Assembly (NCBI RefSeq): GCF_011682235.2
Contig: NZ_CP076718.1
Span: forward strand, 1,575,141 to 1,639,140
Length of the DNA: 64,000 bases
From: Rhodocaloribacter litoris
Lineage (GTDB): Bacteria > Bacteroidota > Rhodothermia > Rhodothermales > ISCAR-4553
Direction of reading: 5' to 3'
The notes beneath the pieces were generated by a model, which worked only from the letters and a program-made list of their open reading frames with translations, was not told the DNA's origin and did not search any database. This document shows positions 1 through 9,133 of the stretch, in pieces. Made by a program: the position numbers and the translations under genes. Within the stretch, counting starts at the first letter, position 1, and every line of letters starts with the position of its first letter.

Positions 1-1945
1 GACGCCGGCTGCGCTTCGCCTGCCGCCGCTCCACCTTCTGGCGCCGGCGCTCCACCTCCTCCCTGAACCCCTCCAGTTCGGCCCGGGCGGCGCGGGTGGC
101 TTCGCGGGCGGCCTCGGCCTCCTTGATCTCACGGATGGTGCGTTCGATGCGGGCGTTGGCCTCCTGCAGTAGCCGCTCGGCCTCCACGGCCGCCTGCCGC
201 CGGATGTTGTCCGCCTCGGCTCGCAGCCGCTCCCGCAGCGCCTCGTACTGCTCCTTCTCCGCCCGTGCCCGGGCCAGCTCCGCCTCGGCCTCGGCCAGCC
301 GCTCGGCCAGCGCCCGGCTGCGCGCCTCGAACGTGGCGATGAGCTCTTCCATCGACACTTTCTGCTCGCCCACCAGGGCCCGCGCCCGCGCCAGCACGTC
401 GGCGTCGAGGCCGATGCGCTCGGCGATCTCGAAGGCATAGGACGAGCCCGGCACGCCGAGCTGGAAGCGGTAGGTGGGGCTGAGCGTGGCCCGGTCGAAC
501 GCCATCGACCCGTTCTCGACGCCCTCGGTGGCGTGGGCGAACGCTTTGAGCGTGCCGTGGTGCGTGGTGGCGATGGTGCGCGCGCCGATCTCCGTGAGGC
601 GTTCGAGGACGGCCTGGGCCAGCGCCCCCCCTTCGGCCGGGTCGGTGCCGGTGCCCGCCTCGTCGATCAGGATGAGCGTGCGGTCGTCGGCATGGCGGAG
701 CATGTACTTGAGGTTGGCTACGTGCGAGGTGAACGTGGAGAGGTCCTCCTCGATAGACTGCTCGTCCCCGATGTCGACGATCAACCGGCCGAAGAGGCCG
801 AAGCGCGAGGCCGGGTCGAGCGGCAGCGGCAGGCCGCAGGCCAGCATCAGCGCGAACAGGCCCACGGTCTTCATCGCCACGGACTTGCCCCCGGCGTTGG
901 GGCCGGTGATGATGAGCGTGCGGAAATCGCCGCCGAGGCGCAGGTCCAGCGGGACCACCTCACGCGCCGGGCCGCCCTCGGCCCGCTGCCGGGCGAAGTG
1001 GAGCTGGAGCACGGGATTGCGCCCGCCCCGGATGTCGATGACGCCGTCGTCGTTGAGCGTGGGCACCACGGCGTCGAGCTCGTTGGCCAGGCGGGCCTTG
1101 GCCTGCAGGAGGTCGAAGGTCGCCAGGACCCGCTGCCCCGCGTGGAGGGCGTCGAGGTGGGTGCGGACGGCGTCGGCGGCGGCCCGCAGGATACGCTCGA
1201 TCTCGCGGCGCTCCTCACTCTCGAGCTCGCGCACCTCGTTGTTCAAATCCAGCGTGGCCGCCGGCTCGATGTAGACCGTCTGCCCGGTGGCCGACGTGTC
1301 GTGCACGAAGCCCTGCACCTTGCGCTTGGCCTCGGCGCGGACGGGGATGACCATGCGCCCGTTGCGGATGGTCGGCTGCTCTTCGGTGGCGTAGCCCTGC
1401 GCCACGGCGTCACGGAGGGCCTTCAGGACGGAGGCGCGGAGCTGCTCCCGCCGGCGGGCCAGCTCCCGGCGGACCCGCCGGAGCTCGGGCGAGGCGTCGT
1501 CGCGGAGCCGGCCCTCGTCGTCCACCACGGCGGCCAGGCGCTCCTCCAGGCCGGGCAACGGCACGAGCGCCGCCGCCACACGGGCCAGGTGCGGGTACTT
1601 GCCCGTGCGCCGGTCGAAGTACCCTTTCAGCCGCCGCACGGTGGTGAGCACCTGCCGCAGGGCCAGGAGGTCTTCCGGGTCGAGCGCCGCCCCTTCGAGG
1701 GCTGCCCGCCGCAGCACCTCGCCCAGATCGAGGACGTGGTCGAGCGGCACGGGGTCGTCGAAGCGGAGGGCCTGCTGGAGCTCGGCTACCCGTCCCAGTT
1801 CATCACGGACCCACGCCGGCTCGGCCGAGGGCTGCATCGCCGCCAGCCGCCGCTCGCCGAGGGTGCTGCGCACATAGGCCCCCAGCCGCGCCCGCAGCAC
1901 GTCGAAGCCGAGCTTCGCTTCCACCGTGTCGGGATACACATGCAT
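1..1945 (-). CDS. mutS2: Endonuclease MutS2, 3' end missing
   Basis: MutS2 is a MutS-family ATPase that acts on recombination intermediates or collided ribosomes. The reading frame starts at the ATG at 1945 (MHVYPDTVEAKLGFDVLRAR, the usual MutS2 opening) and runs off the left edge, so about 648 residues are visible. It shows the conserved core segment around RNGRMVIPVRAEAKRKVQGF, the TGQTVYIEP motif, a Walker A GPNAGGKS near residues 346-353 and a Walker B/signature LILIDEAGTGTDPAEGGAL. A long charged coiled coil follows. The C-terminal Smr nuclease domain would lie beyond the window. It sits 35 bases downstream of the nucleotidyltransferase gene on the same strand, so the two are probably co-transcribed. 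Confidence 0.95.
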   Translation of the reverse strand, partial: MHVYPDTVEAKLGFDVLRARLGAYVRSTLGERRLAAMQPSAEPAWVRDELGRVAELQQALRFDDPVPLDHVLDLGEVLRRAALEGAALDPEDLLALRQVLTTVRRLKGYFDRRTGKYPHLARVAAALVPLPGLEERLAAVVDDEGRLRDDASPELRRVRRELARRREQLRASVLKALRDAVAQGYATEEQPTIRNGRMVIPVRAEAKRKVQGFVHDTSATGQTVYIEPAATLDLNNEVRELESEERREIERILRAAADAVRTHLDALHAGQRVLATFDLLQAKARLANELDAVVPTLNDDGVIDIRGGRNPVLQLHFARQRAEGGPAREVVPLDLRLGGDFRTLIITGPNAGGKSVAMKTVGLFALMLACGLPLPLDPASRFGLFGRLIVDIGDEQSIEEDLSTFTSHVANLKYMLRHADDRTLILIDEAGTGTDPAEGGALAQAVLERLTEIGARTIATTHHGTLKAFAHATEGVENGSMAFDRATLSPTYRFQLGVPGSSYAFEIAERIGLDADVLARARALVGEQKVSMEELIATFEARSRALAERLAEAEAELARARAEKEQYEALRERLRAEADNIRRQAAVEAERLLQEANARIERTIREIKEAEAAREATRAARAELEGFREEVERRRQKVERRQAKRSRR

Positions 1946-1980
1946 GGCGGGATGCGGGCATACCGGGGACGGAAGGCGGC

Positions 1981-2985
1981 TCAGCCGCGCGGCCCGACCT
2001 CCGAGTGGTCGCCGATGTTGAGCACGCGGGGCGCGTCGCGCACGACGGCGTGACGGCCCACGAGCGTGTCGGCGAGGACGGCCCCTTCCACGTGGGCCTC
2101 TCCGAAGACGATGCTCTCGCGGAGGACGCTTTGCTCCACGTGCGCGCCGGCCTCAATGGACACGTTCGGCCCGACGACCGCGTTCCGCACCACCGCCCCC
2201 GGCCCCACATAGACCGGGTCGATCACCACGCTGTTTTCGATGGTGCCCTGGCGGAGGTCGTCCCGCTCGCGGTCCAGGATGACCTTCGTCGTTTCGAGCA
2301 GCGCCGGGATGGTGCCGCAGTCGAGCCAGTCGGTGACGGTGGCCGTCTTGAAGACGCGTCCGGCCTGGAGCATACGGTCGAGGGCGTCGGTGAGCTGGTA
2401 CTCGCCGTGTCCTTTGATGTCGAGGCCGATCAGCTCGGCAATGGCGGCGCGGAGGGTCGTGAGATCCTTCACGTAATAGATGCCGATGAGGGCCTCGTGC
2501 GAGATGGGCTCCTTCGGCTTCTCCACGAGCGCCTTGATGCGGTCGCCCTCGCGCACGGCCACGCCGAAGCGGCGGGGGTCTTCCACCCACTTGACCCACG
2601 CCACCACGTCGGCCTCCTCCAGGTGCTCGACGGGCTCCATGTAGAAAAGCGTGTCGGCAAAGACCACGATGCCTTCGCCGTCGAGGTGTGCCTCGGCGGC
2701 ATAGACGGCATGGGCGGTGCCGAGTGCCTGCTCCTGCACGGCGAAGTGGGCCTCCATGTCGTGTCGCCGGCAGATGTCGGCGAGCTGGGCGCGCACCTCG
2801 TCGCCGAAGTCGGGGCCGAGCACAAAGACGCCGGCGTCGAGCGCGCGCGGCAGCACCTGGTTGAACGTGTCGACGATGCGCTCGACCATGCTCTTGCCCT
2901 TGACGGGAAGGAGCGGTTTCGGGGTGACGTGGGAGTGGGGCCGCACGCGCGTCCCGCGCCCGGCCATGGGGATGATCAGTTTCAT
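1981..2985 (-). CDS. Sugar-phosphate nucleotidyltransferase (RmlA/GlmU-like, with beta-helix tail)
   Basis: A predicted cytoplasmic enzyme that activates a sugar 1-phosphate with an NTP. The N-terminus MKLIIPMAGRGTRVRP carries the GxGTRxRP nucleotide-binding loop, followed by TPKPLLPVKGKSM, both typical of this superfamily. The C-terminal third (NSVVIDPVYVGPGAVVRNAV and on) has hexapeptide-type repeats of a left-handed beta helix. The length is 334 residues. The start is set by the M just before KLIIPMAG; the frame is open further upstream but that part lacks family character. The exact sugar (glucose, mannose) and NTP cannot be read from the sequence. Confidence 0.88.
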   Translation of the reverse strand: MKLIIPMAGRGTRVRPHSHVTPKPLLPVKGKSMVERIVDTFNQVLPRALDAGVFVLGPDFGDEVRAQLADICRRHDMEAHFAVQEQALGTAHAVYAAEAHLDGEGIVVFADTLFYMEPVEHLEEADVVAWVKWVEDPRRFGVAVREGDRIKALVEKPKEPISHEALIGIYYVKDLTTLRAAIAELIGLDIKGHGEYQLTDALDRMLQAGRVFKTATVTDWLDCGTIPALLETTKVILDRERDDLRQGTIENSVVIDPVYVGPGAVVRNAVVGPNVSIEAGAHVEQSVLRESIVFGEAHVEGAVLADTLVGRHAVVRDAPRVLNIGDHSEVGPRG

Positions 2986-3339
2986 GAATCGTACGGATGG
3001 GTCGGTTGATACGTGCCAGCCACCCGGAAGAGACGACGGTGACGCCGCCAAAGATAGAAAGCAGACGGCAGGAATGGAGGATGCAATGGACCCGAATTGT
3101 CCACCATCCGATACATTTCCGGGGATCTCGGCGATTTTTCAAACGGAGCGCTCCCCGGGCACCCCGGCAGGTGCTTTTCCCGCCTTTCCCGTGCTCCTCT
3201 GCGACCCGGATCCGAGCCGCTCCATGCGGCCGTACGTTCTGGCATCAAGCTTGTCGGATCGCCGGCCAGAGACGACATGGCCGGGCGACACCGCATGCAC
3301 CTGCCGCCGGCCTGATCATAAAACCAACCGTCAACGACC
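2986..3339. other. Intergenic region between divergent genes
   Basis: This 354-base stretch separates the minus-strand nucleotidyltransferase from the plus-strand OmpA lipoprotein. It holds the candidate minus-strand -7 element at 3049-3056. No convincing gene, RNA or repeat is visible, and the open frames across it are antisense or leader extensions of neighbouring genes. Confidence 0.5.
3049..3056 (-). promoter_or_regulatory. Candidate -7 element for the nucleotidyltransferase-mutS2 unit
   Basis: On the minus strand this reads TATCTTTG, a perfect match to the Bacteroidota -7 box TAnnTTTG, about 65 bases before the start codon at 2985. No TTG lies at the expected -33 distance, so the call is tentative. 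Confidence 0.35.
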
Positions 3340-4029
3340 ATGAAACGCAGTTTACCATTTTCCCTTTTCGCCGCTTCCTTCGTACTCATCGTGGCCGGCG
3401 CCCTTCTCCTTTCCGGCTGCGCCGGCCTGAACAACACGGGCAAGGGCGCGGCCATCGGCGCCGGTGCCGGGGCCGTCATCGGCGGGGTCATCGGCAAGAC
3501 ACAGGACAAGACGGCCGAGGGCGCCATCATCGGCGCTGCCGTAGGCGGTGCAGCCGGCGCCATCATCGGGCGGCAGATGGACAAGCAGGCCGAGGAACTC
3601 GAAAAAGAGCTGGAAGGTGCCCGGGTAGAGCGCGTCGGCGAGGGCATCGAGATCACCTTCGACGCAGCCATCCTGTTCGACTTCGACTCGGCGGCCCTGC
3701 GTCCCGAGGCCCGGGCCAACCTGCGGGACCTGGCCGAGAGCCTGCTCAAGTACCCGAACACCGAGGTGAGCATCATCGGGCACACGGACGCCATCGGGTC
3801 GGAGGAGTACAACCAGCGCCTTTCCGAACGCCGGGCCAACGCCGCGGCGACGTACCTGATCGGTCTGGGCGTCCCGCCCGAGCGCATCCGCGCCTACGGC
3901 ATGGGCGAGACGGCCCCGATCGCCTCGAACGACACCGAGGCCGGCCGCCAGCAGAACCGCCGCGTCGAGGTGGCCATCTACGCCTCGGAGGAATACCGCC
4001 GGCAACTCGAGGCGGAACACGGCAACTGA
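3340..4029 (+). CDS. OmpA-family lipoprotein with glycine-zipper region
   Basis: A 229-residue envelope protein. A signal peptide ends in the lipobox LLSGC (Cys near residue 28), so it is predicted to be lipid-anchored in the outer membrane. Residues 32-85 are a glycine-zipper segment (GAAIGAGAGAVIGGVIG and a second GAIIGAAVGGAAGAIIG). The C-terminal half is an OmpA domain: ILFDFDSAALRPEA, then IIGHTDAIGSEEYNQRLSERRA and the NRRVEVAI ending. It would tether the outer membrane to peptidoglycan in the manner of Pal/YiaD. It is probably transcribed alone or with the LOG gene downstream. Confidence 0.92.
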   Translation: MKRSLPFSLFAASFVLIVAGALLLSGCAGLNNTGKGAAIGAGAGAVIGGVIGKTQDKTAEGAIIGAAVGGAAGAIIGRQMDKQAEELEKELEGARVERVGEGIEITFDAAILFDFDSAALRPEARANLRDLAESLLKYPNTEVSIIGHTDAIGSEEYNQRLSERRANAAATYLIGLGVPPERIRAYGMGETAPIASNDTEAGRQQNRRVEVAIYASEEYRRQLEAEHGN

Positions 4030-4118
4030 GCGGGGCGTCTGGTTATTTTCCGGGCCGGGCGAGACGTCGAACCGGCGTCTCGCCCGGCCCGTCGTCCTCC
4101 TCTCCTGCACACGTACCC

Positions 4119-4859
4119 ATGTCCTTCTCCGACAAAAAGCTGAACACGGGTAACCATGCCCGCCTGCCGGCCTCCATGACCAAAGAAGAGATCGATGCCT
4201 GGCAGGAGCAGCGGATCAAGGACCTCTGGCGGGTTTTTCGCATCGTGGGTGAGTTCACCAAGGGCTTCGAGACGCTTTCGGCGCTGGGGCCCTGTGTATC
4301 GATCTATGGATCGGCCCGCACGCCGGCGGATCACCCCGACTATCACCTGGCGGAGACCGTCGCCCGCAAGCTGGTCGAGCGCGGCTTCGGGGTCATCACC
4401 GGAGGCGGGCCGGGCATCATGGAGGCCGCCAACAAAGGCGCTTTCGAAGCCGGCGGCCTCTCCGTCGGGCTCAATATCGTCATCCCCCACGAACAGCATC
4501 CCAACCCCTACGTCGCTCCCGACAAACTGCTCAACTTTGACTTCTTCTTCGTGCGCAAGGTGATGCTGCACAAGTACGCCCAGGGCTTCATCGTCCTGCC
4601 GGGCGGCTATGGCACGATGGACGAGCTGTTCGAAGCGCTGACGCTGATCCAGACCCGGAAAGCTACCCCGTTCCCCATCATCCTGATGGGCAAAGCCTAC
4701 TGGCAGGGGCTGGTATCGTGGCTCCGGGACACCATGCTCGCAAGCGGCCGCGTCTCGCCCGAAGACCTGGAACTGTTCGCCCTCACGGACGACCCGGACG
4801 AGGCCGTCGACCGGATCGACACCTTTTACCGGCAGCACATGCTCTCGCCCAATTTCTGA
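4119..4859 (+). CDS. LOG-family protein (nucleotide 5'-monophosphate ribohydrolase type)
   Basis: A 246-residue Rossmann-fold protein of the LOG/YgdH class, whose members cleave purine or cytokinin riboside monophosphates into base and ribose 5-phosphate. The diagnostic motifs are GGGPGIMEAANKGA and LPGGYGTMDELFE. A long N-terminal extension (about 60 residues) before CVSIYGSARTP is typical of the larger bacterial members. The start ATG at 4119 follows a short leader; the same frame is open for another 1.1 kb upstream, but that part translates out-of-frame OmpA sequence and is not coding. The in vivo substrate is unknown. Confidence 0.88.
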   Translation: MSFSDKKLNTGNHARLPASMTKEEIDAWQEQRIKDLWRVFRIVGEFTKGFETLSALGPCVSIYGSARTPADHPDYHLAETVARKLVERGFGVITGGGPGIMEAANKGAFEAGGLSVGLNIVIPHEQHPNPYVAPDKLLNFDFFFVRKVMLHKYAQGFIVLPGGYGTMDELFEALTLIQTRKATPFPIILMGKAYWQGLVSWLRDTMLASGRVSPEDLELFALTDDPDEAVDRIDTFYRQHMLSPNF

Positions 4860-5120
4860 GGCAGGCGGGCCGGGCTCCGCTTTTGCCTTTCATCATTATT
4901 CAATCTTGCGTATCTTCCTTTTTCACAGAAAAAATGAAACCTGGACACAGAAAACCGAAACCGTGCGCCTTGTGCGCTCATTAGTTATAGAGGCCCCGCA
5001 GCCTTGCGTTTGACCGTGCGGGTTGCTTCGAGAAGCCTCACGCGGTCGATGCCGTCAGCGCATGAGGGGCGACCTCCGGGCAGCCCCGTTTGACCGAAAA
5101 CCCTCCCACGCAACAAGCCC

Positions 5121-6008
5121 ATGACAGAGACCATGAAGCCGTATCATCCCAGATGGCTTGCCCGCATTTCCCGGTTGCTGGCACTGGCCCTGCTGATGGC
5201 CGCGTTCAGCGGCATCACGGCCTACGCCCAGGAATACAAGGAGGCCTTCAATGCGGGCCTGGAAGCCTTGAAAACCTACCAGAGCTCCAAAAAGGCCGCA
5301 GACCTGACCAAGGCTTACCAGCAGTTCGAAGCCTCGCGTAAGGGTGCCCAGGCCGCCAACGACCGAGAAGTGGCCGCCAAAGCCGCGCAGTACCTGGCCC
5401 GGATCGACTATACCCGCGGCGTGGCCTCCTACAAGGCCGAAAAGTTCGAAGAAGCCGTCACGTTCTTTGACCAGTCGATCAAGAACGACGCCGACTACGA
5501 CAAGGCCTATTACATGAAAGGGCTGGCCCTGAAGAAACTCGACCGGCTCGACGAGGCCATGGCTTCCCTGCAGATCGCCATGGAAAAGGGCGAGGGCAAA
5601 GCAAAGCAGGCTGCCGCCGACGCCATTCGCGATCACTACATCTACCTGGCTTCCCGGGCCCTGAGCCGCGGCGGCGAACGCATCAGCGCGGCGGACGCCG
5701 AAGAAGCCCGCGGATACCTGCAAAAACTGATGGACCACGGCGTAGAACCCGACGCCGACTACTACTACTACATGGCCGTTGCCTTGAAAGCCACGGGACA
5801 GGCGCGCGAGTCGGTCGAGATGGCGGACAAGGCCCTGGAGCTGCACCGCGGCAGCCGCTCCGACAAGGCCAAGATCTACTTCGTCAAAGGGGAAGCCCTG
5901 ATGGCGTTGCAGGACTACGAGGGGGCCAAGGAGGCCTTCCGTAATGCCGCCTACGGCAGCTACAAGGCCACCGCCGAACACTACCTCGAAACGATCGGCA
6001 CCCGGTAA
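5121..6008 (+). CDS. Exported TPR-repeat protein
   Basis: A 295-residue protein with an N-terminal signal peptide (hydrophobic LLALALLMAAFSGITAYA, cleavage likely after AYA-QE). The mature part is alpha-helical with tetratricopeptide-like units, for example the repeat around ARIDYTRGVASYKAEKFEEA and its neighbour with DYDKAYYMKGLALKKLDRLD. It probably acts as a periplasmic scaffold; no enzymatic motif is visible. An alternative start at 5133 (MKPYHPRW) would remove four residues. A strong terminator follows at 6036. Confidence 0.8.
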   Translation: MTETMKPYHPRWLARISRLLALALLMAAFSGITAYAQEYKEAFNAGLEALKTYQSSKKAADLTKAYQQFEASRKGAQAANDREVAAKAAQYLARIDYTRGVASYKAEKFEEAVTFFDQSIKNDADYDKAYYMKGLALKKLDRLDEAMASLQIAMEKGEGKAKQAAADAIRDHYIYLASRALSRGGERISAADAEEARGYLQKLMDHGVEPDADYYYYMAVALKATGQARESVEMADKALELHRGSRSDKAKIYFVKGEALMALQDYEGAKEAFRNAAYGSYKATAEHYLETIGTR

Positions 6009-6035
6009 GGCCCCTGCCAGCTCCGGTATTGGACG

Positions 6036-6068
6036 AAGCCCGCGGTCCCGTCGACCGCGGGCTTTTTC
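6036..6068 (+). terminator. Rho-independent terminator after the TPR gene
   Basis: A perfect 12-bp stem (AAGCCCGCGGTC paired with GACCGCGGGCTT) with a 5-base loop is followed by a run of T. It lies 27 bases after the TPR stop codon and separates that gene from the HAD hydrolase gene. Confidence 0.85.
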
Positions 6069-6120
6069 CTGCCCGGGTGTCCCCGGCCTGTTCCCCGGCC
6101 AACCTCTTCATTCCTACCCG

Positions 6121-6855
6121 ATGGCTTTCTCCGGTGCCCTGACCATCGACTTCTGGAACACGCTCGTCGAGGCGGGGGTGAACGGAGCGGCACGCCGGCA
6201 GCAACGGATGACCCACCTGCTGGCCACGGTGCACGCCTGCCGCCCCGGCATCCTGCCGGCTCACGTCGAGGCGGCCTTCAACGAAGCGGTACGTCGTTTC
6301 GACCAGGCGTGGAAACACCAGCACCGAACCCCGTGCACGGAAGAGCTGGTGCGTGACGTCTGGAACCTGCTCGACCTCCAGGTACCGCCCGACCGGCACG
6401 AAGACACGGTCCGCGTCTTTCAGGAAGGCGTACTCGAACACCCGCCCGCCCTCGTCGAAGGAGCGGCCGAAACACTCGACCGCCTGGCCGAACGCTACCG
6501 CCTGGCCCTGATCTCGGACACCATGTTCTCGCCGGGACGGGTCCTCCGCCGCCTGCTGGACCGGCACGGGTTGCTCCGCTACTTCGACGCCTTCGTCTTC
6601 TCCGACGAAACCAGTTTTTCCAAACCCGACGTTCGCGCCTTCCACCAGGCGGCCCGGCAATTGAACGTCTCCCCCGGAGCCCTGCTGCACATCGGCGACC
6701 TGCGTCGTACCGACGTGGCCGGAGCCCGGCAGGCAGGCGCCTGCGCCGTGCTTTTTACCGGCGTCCACACCGACGAAGAAGAAGGCCCGGAGCCACACCA
6801 CATACTCACCTGCTGGCACGAGCTGCCGGACCTGCTGCGCACGCGCTTCGCTTAG
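6121..6855 (+). CDS. HAD-family hydrolase
   Basis: A 244-residue haloacid-dehalogenase-superfamily hydrolase. Motif I is LTIDFWNTLVEAG, with the nucleophile Asp; the second Asp of the usual DxD is Trp, as in the FDxWNTL/FDAYGTL branch. Motif II is LALISDTMF, motif III Lys lies in SFSKPDVRAF, and motif IV is HIGDLRRTDVAGARQAG. The helical cap sits between motifs I and II. The substrate cannot be predicted; a phosphatase is the likeliest role. The start at 6121 is the ATG directly before the motif I strand. The hexapeptide-transferase gene begins 34 bases downstream, suggesting an operon. Confidence 0.85.
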   Translation: MAFSGALTIDFWNTLVEAGVNGAARRQQRMTHLLATVHACRPGILPAHVEAAFNEAVRRFDQAWKHQHRTPCTEELVRDVWNLLDLQVPPDRHEDTVRVFQEGVLEHPPALVEGAAETLDRLAERYRLALISDTMFSPGRVLRRLLDRHGLLRYFDAFVFSDETSFSKPDVRAFHQAARQLNVSPGALLHIGDLRRTDVAGARQAGACAVLFTGVHTDEEEGPEPHHILTCWHELPDLLRTRFA

Positions 6856-6889
6856 TTTCGTACAACCGGGTTATCCCACCTGACCGCCT

Positions 6890-7648
6890 ATGTCCACCTC
6901 CTACATCGCCGGCAGCGCCGTTCTGGGTGAAGGCACCACGGTCGGCCACTTCTGCGTCATCGGCGAAGGCGTCACCATCGGCGCAGGGTGCCAGATCGGG
7001 CACCACGTCGTCATTCACGACGGCACCACCATCGGCGACCACGTCCGCATCGACGACCATGCCACCCTCGGCAAACAGCCCATGCGGGCGGCCAACAGCG
7101 CCGTCACCCGGGACCGCCGGAAACCGCCGGCCCGGATCGGCAACCGGTGCCTCATCGGCGCGGGTGTGGTGCTCTACGCCGGCTGCACCCTGGGCGAGCA
7201 CGTCCTCGTGGCCGACCTGGCCACGCTCCGCGAAGACGTTCGCGTCGGCGACTTCACCATCATCGGGCGCGGTGTGGCCGTCGAAAACCAGTGCACCATC
7301 GGGCGCTACTGCAAGCTGGAGACGAACGTCTACCTGACGGCCTACTCGGTCATCGAGGACCGTGCCTTCCTGGCGCCGGGGGTTCTCACGAGCAATGACA
7401 ACTTCATCGGGCGCACCGAGGAACGGTTCAAGCATTTCAAGGGGATCACGGTGCGACGCGGCGGGCGCCTCGGCGTGGGTGCCGTCATCCTGCCGGGCAA
7501 GGAAGTGGGGCCGGACGCCGTCGTGGCCGCCGGCGCCGTCCTCACACGCGACGCGGAGGCCGAGATGATCTATGCCGGCCTCCCGGCCCGCCCCTTCCGC
7601 CCCGTCCCCGAGGAACAGAAGCTCGACAGGCAGGGATGGGAGGAATAA
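6890..7648 (+). CDS. Hexapeptide-repeat (left-handed beta-helix) acyltransferase-like protein
   Basis: The 252-residue protein is almost entirely built from isoleucine/valine hexapeptide repeats such as AVLGEGTTVGHFCVIGEGVT, which fold as a left-handed parallel beta helix. Members O- or N-acylate sugars, often nucleotide-linked. The segment VLTSNDNFIGRTEERFKHFKG resembles the loop insertion of WbbJ/PglD-type acetyltransferases, and the C-terminal AGVPA-like YAGLPARPFRPVP ending is also typical. With the upstream HAD hydrolase it may serve surface-polysaccharide modification, but that link is inference. It is probably co-transcribed with the HAD gene. Confidence 0.8.
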   Translation: MSTSYIAGSAVLGEGTTVGHFCVIGEGVTIGAGCQIGHHVVIHDGTTIGDHVRIDDHATLGKQPMRAANSAVTRDRRKPPARIGNRCLIGAGVVLYAGCTLGEHVLVADLATLREDVRVGDFTIIGRGVAVENQCTIGRYCKLETNVYLTAYSVIEDRAFLAPGVLTSNDNFIGRTEERFKHFKGITVRRGGRLGVGAVILPGKEVGPDAVVAAGAVLTRDAEAEMIYAGLPARPFRPVPEEQKLDRQGWEE

Positions 7649-7770
7649 GATTGCGAATTGCAGGAGCAAGCGTGCCGGCCCCGCACAATCGACACGGCCC
7701 GGGCCACCATCCGGCAAGTGCTTCGCCCTTTCCTCGCGAAGCCGCATGCACGCTGCGTAACGCAGCCTGT

Positions 7771-7802
7771 TTGCATGGTTCACCGGTGTTTTTTTAGATT
7801 CG
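7771..7802 (+). promoter_or_regulatory. Candidate promoter of the LacI-family gene
   Basis: TTG at 7771-7773 is separated by 21 bases from TAGATTCG at 7795-7802, which matches the Bacteroidota -33/-7 pattern TTG-N19-21-TAnnTTTG at seven of eight -7 positions. The LacI start codon lies about 58 bases downstream. Confidence 0.5.
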
Positions 7803-7860
7803 CCCCGTACCCGCCCTCCGAAACGTTTCCGGCCCCTCTCGTTCTTTTCAAACCAAGACG

Positions 7861-8880
7861 ATGCCCACCCTTCAAGACGTAGCGCGGGAGGCCGGGGTCT
7901 CCTCGGCCACCGTCTCGCGGGTCCTGAACGACTCCGGCAAAGTGAACGTGGCCACACGCCGGCGCGTCGAAGAAGTCATTCGTCGTCTCGGCTATCATCC
8001 CAGCCGGGTGGCGCGCCGGCTCCGGGTTCAGCGGGGTCGCTCGCACATCCTCGGCCTGATGATCCCCGACCTGCAGAACCCCTTCTTTTCCGACGTAGCG
8101 CGCGGCGTTGAGGATTATGCCTACAACCACGAGTATGCCGTCATCCTGTGCAGCTCGGACGAGGACATCGACAAGCAAACCTTTTATCTCAACACCCTGT
8201 ATGCCGAATCGGTGGATGGCATCATCCTGCCGCCGATCCCGGGTGAACACGGCCGGTTGGCCTGGCTGGCCCAGGAGCAGCGGCTGCCGATCGTCTGCCT
8301 GGACCGGCACCTGCCCGCGCTGACGCTCGACACGGTGGTCGTGGACAACCACCGGGGCGCGTTCGAAGCCGTCGAGTTGTTGATCCGGCTCGGACACCGT
8401 CGCATTGCCATCATCACCGGTCTGCCGGCCCTCTCGACCAGCCAGGAGCGTCTTGAAGGCTATCTGGAAGCGCTTTCTAAACACAACGTGCCGGTCCTTC
8501 CCCACCTGATTCGCCGGGGAGACTCCCGGTACGAAAGCGGGCGCCTGGAAGCGGGCCATCTGCTGGACGAACCCGTTCCTCCCACGGCCCTCTTCGTCGG
8601 CAACAACCTGATGACGCTCGGGGCCCTGGAGGCCATCCACAGCCGGGGGATCCGGGTACCCGAACAACTCTCCATCATCGGCTTCGACGACATGCTCTGG
8701 GCGGCTTCCCTGAACCCGCCCCTGACGACCGTCCGGCAGCCCGGCTACGAGATCGGCCGGCAGGCCGCCGAACTGCTGCTGCAACGCATCGCCGAACCGA
8801 GCCGCCCGCCCACCGTTGTGGTGTGCCAGCCGGAGCTTGTCCTCCGGGCCTCCTGTGGCCCGGCTCCCCTGAACCCGTGA
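7861..8880 (+). CDS. LacI/GalR-family transcriptional regulator
   Basis: A 339-residue sugar-responsive DNA-binding protein. Residues 3-22 (LQDVAREAGVSSATVSRVLN) form the classic LacI helix-turn-helix, followed by the hinge region with GYHPSRVARRLR. The rest is a periplasmic-binding-protein-like effector domain (LGLMIPDLQNPFFSDVARG, IGFDDMLWAASLNPPLTTVRQP). It stands directly before the susC gene. LacI-type palindromes at 9029 and 9134 in the next intergenic region, and at 29847 before a sugar symporter, are its most likely operators. It probably controls this uptake locus and the distant alpha-glucoside block. Confidence 0.93.
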   Translation: MPTLQDVAREAGVSSATVSRVLNDSGKVNVATRRRVEEVIRRLGYHPSRVARRLRVQRGRSHILGLMIPDLQNPFFSDVARGVEDYAYNHEYAVILCSSDEDIDKQTFYLNTLYAESVDGIILPPIPGEHGRLAWLAQEQRLPIVCLDRHLPALTLDTVVVDNHRGAFEAVELLIRLGHRRIAIITGLPALSTSQERLEGYLEALSKHNVPVLPHLIRRGDSRYESGRLEAGHLLDEPVPPTALFVGNNLMTLGALEAIHSRGIRVPEQLSIIGFDDMLWAASLNPPLTTVRQPGYEIGRQAAELLLQRIAEPSRPPTVVVCQPELVLRASCGPAPLNP

Positions 8881-9028
8881 GCCACCCTGCCCCCGACACG
8901 TCCCTCCGCCGGCCCGCGGCGACCATCCTGCCCGGCATCCGCTGCCGGAAAAGATCCATTATTTACGCCGGGCGGTGGGGGCAACCGCCCGGCTGCCCGC
9001 AAGGAGACGATTTATTCCCTTGCAAATA

Positions 9029-9040
9029 GTAATCGATTAC
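9029..9040. promoter_or_regulatory. LacI-type operator O1 upstream of susC
   Basis: GTAATCGATTAC is a perfect 12-bp palindrome with the central CG dyad typical of LacI/GalR operators. Its centre (between 9034 and 9035) lies 105 bp from the centre of the second site. It ends 17 bases upstream of the candidate -33 element. Confidence 0.65.
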
Positions 9041-9056
9041 ATTTTCTTTAAGACTG

Positions 9057-9086
9057 TTGTTGACTTTGGAGAAGGGATTACGTTAT
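9057..9086 (+). promoter_or_regulatory. Candidate susC promoter
   Basis: TTG at 9057-9059, 19 bases, then TACGTTAT at 9079-9086 (six of eight matches to TAnnTTTG). It lies between the two operator-like palindromes, as expected for a LacI-controlled promoter. The leader to the susC ATG would be about 190 bases. Confidence 0.45.
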
Positions 9087-9133
9087 TTTTTACGACGCCA
9101 TATTCTCCACTGGCTTCTGGTTTTGCAAAGTGT

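Noticed and set aside
533-2053. Long plus-strand open frame opposite mutS2
   Set aside because: It is antisense to a clear MutS2 frame; long antisense frames arise from GC-rich codon use, and the translation has no family character.
2997-4118. 374-codon upstream extension of the LOG-family frame
   Set aside because: It translates the OmpA lipoprotein gene in the wrong frame; the LOG protein has its normal N-terminus at 4119.
8468-8475. AAGCGCTT palindrome inside the LacI gene
   Set aside because: An eight-base symmetric core in coding sequence, without the GTAA/TTAC flanks; chance is sufficient.
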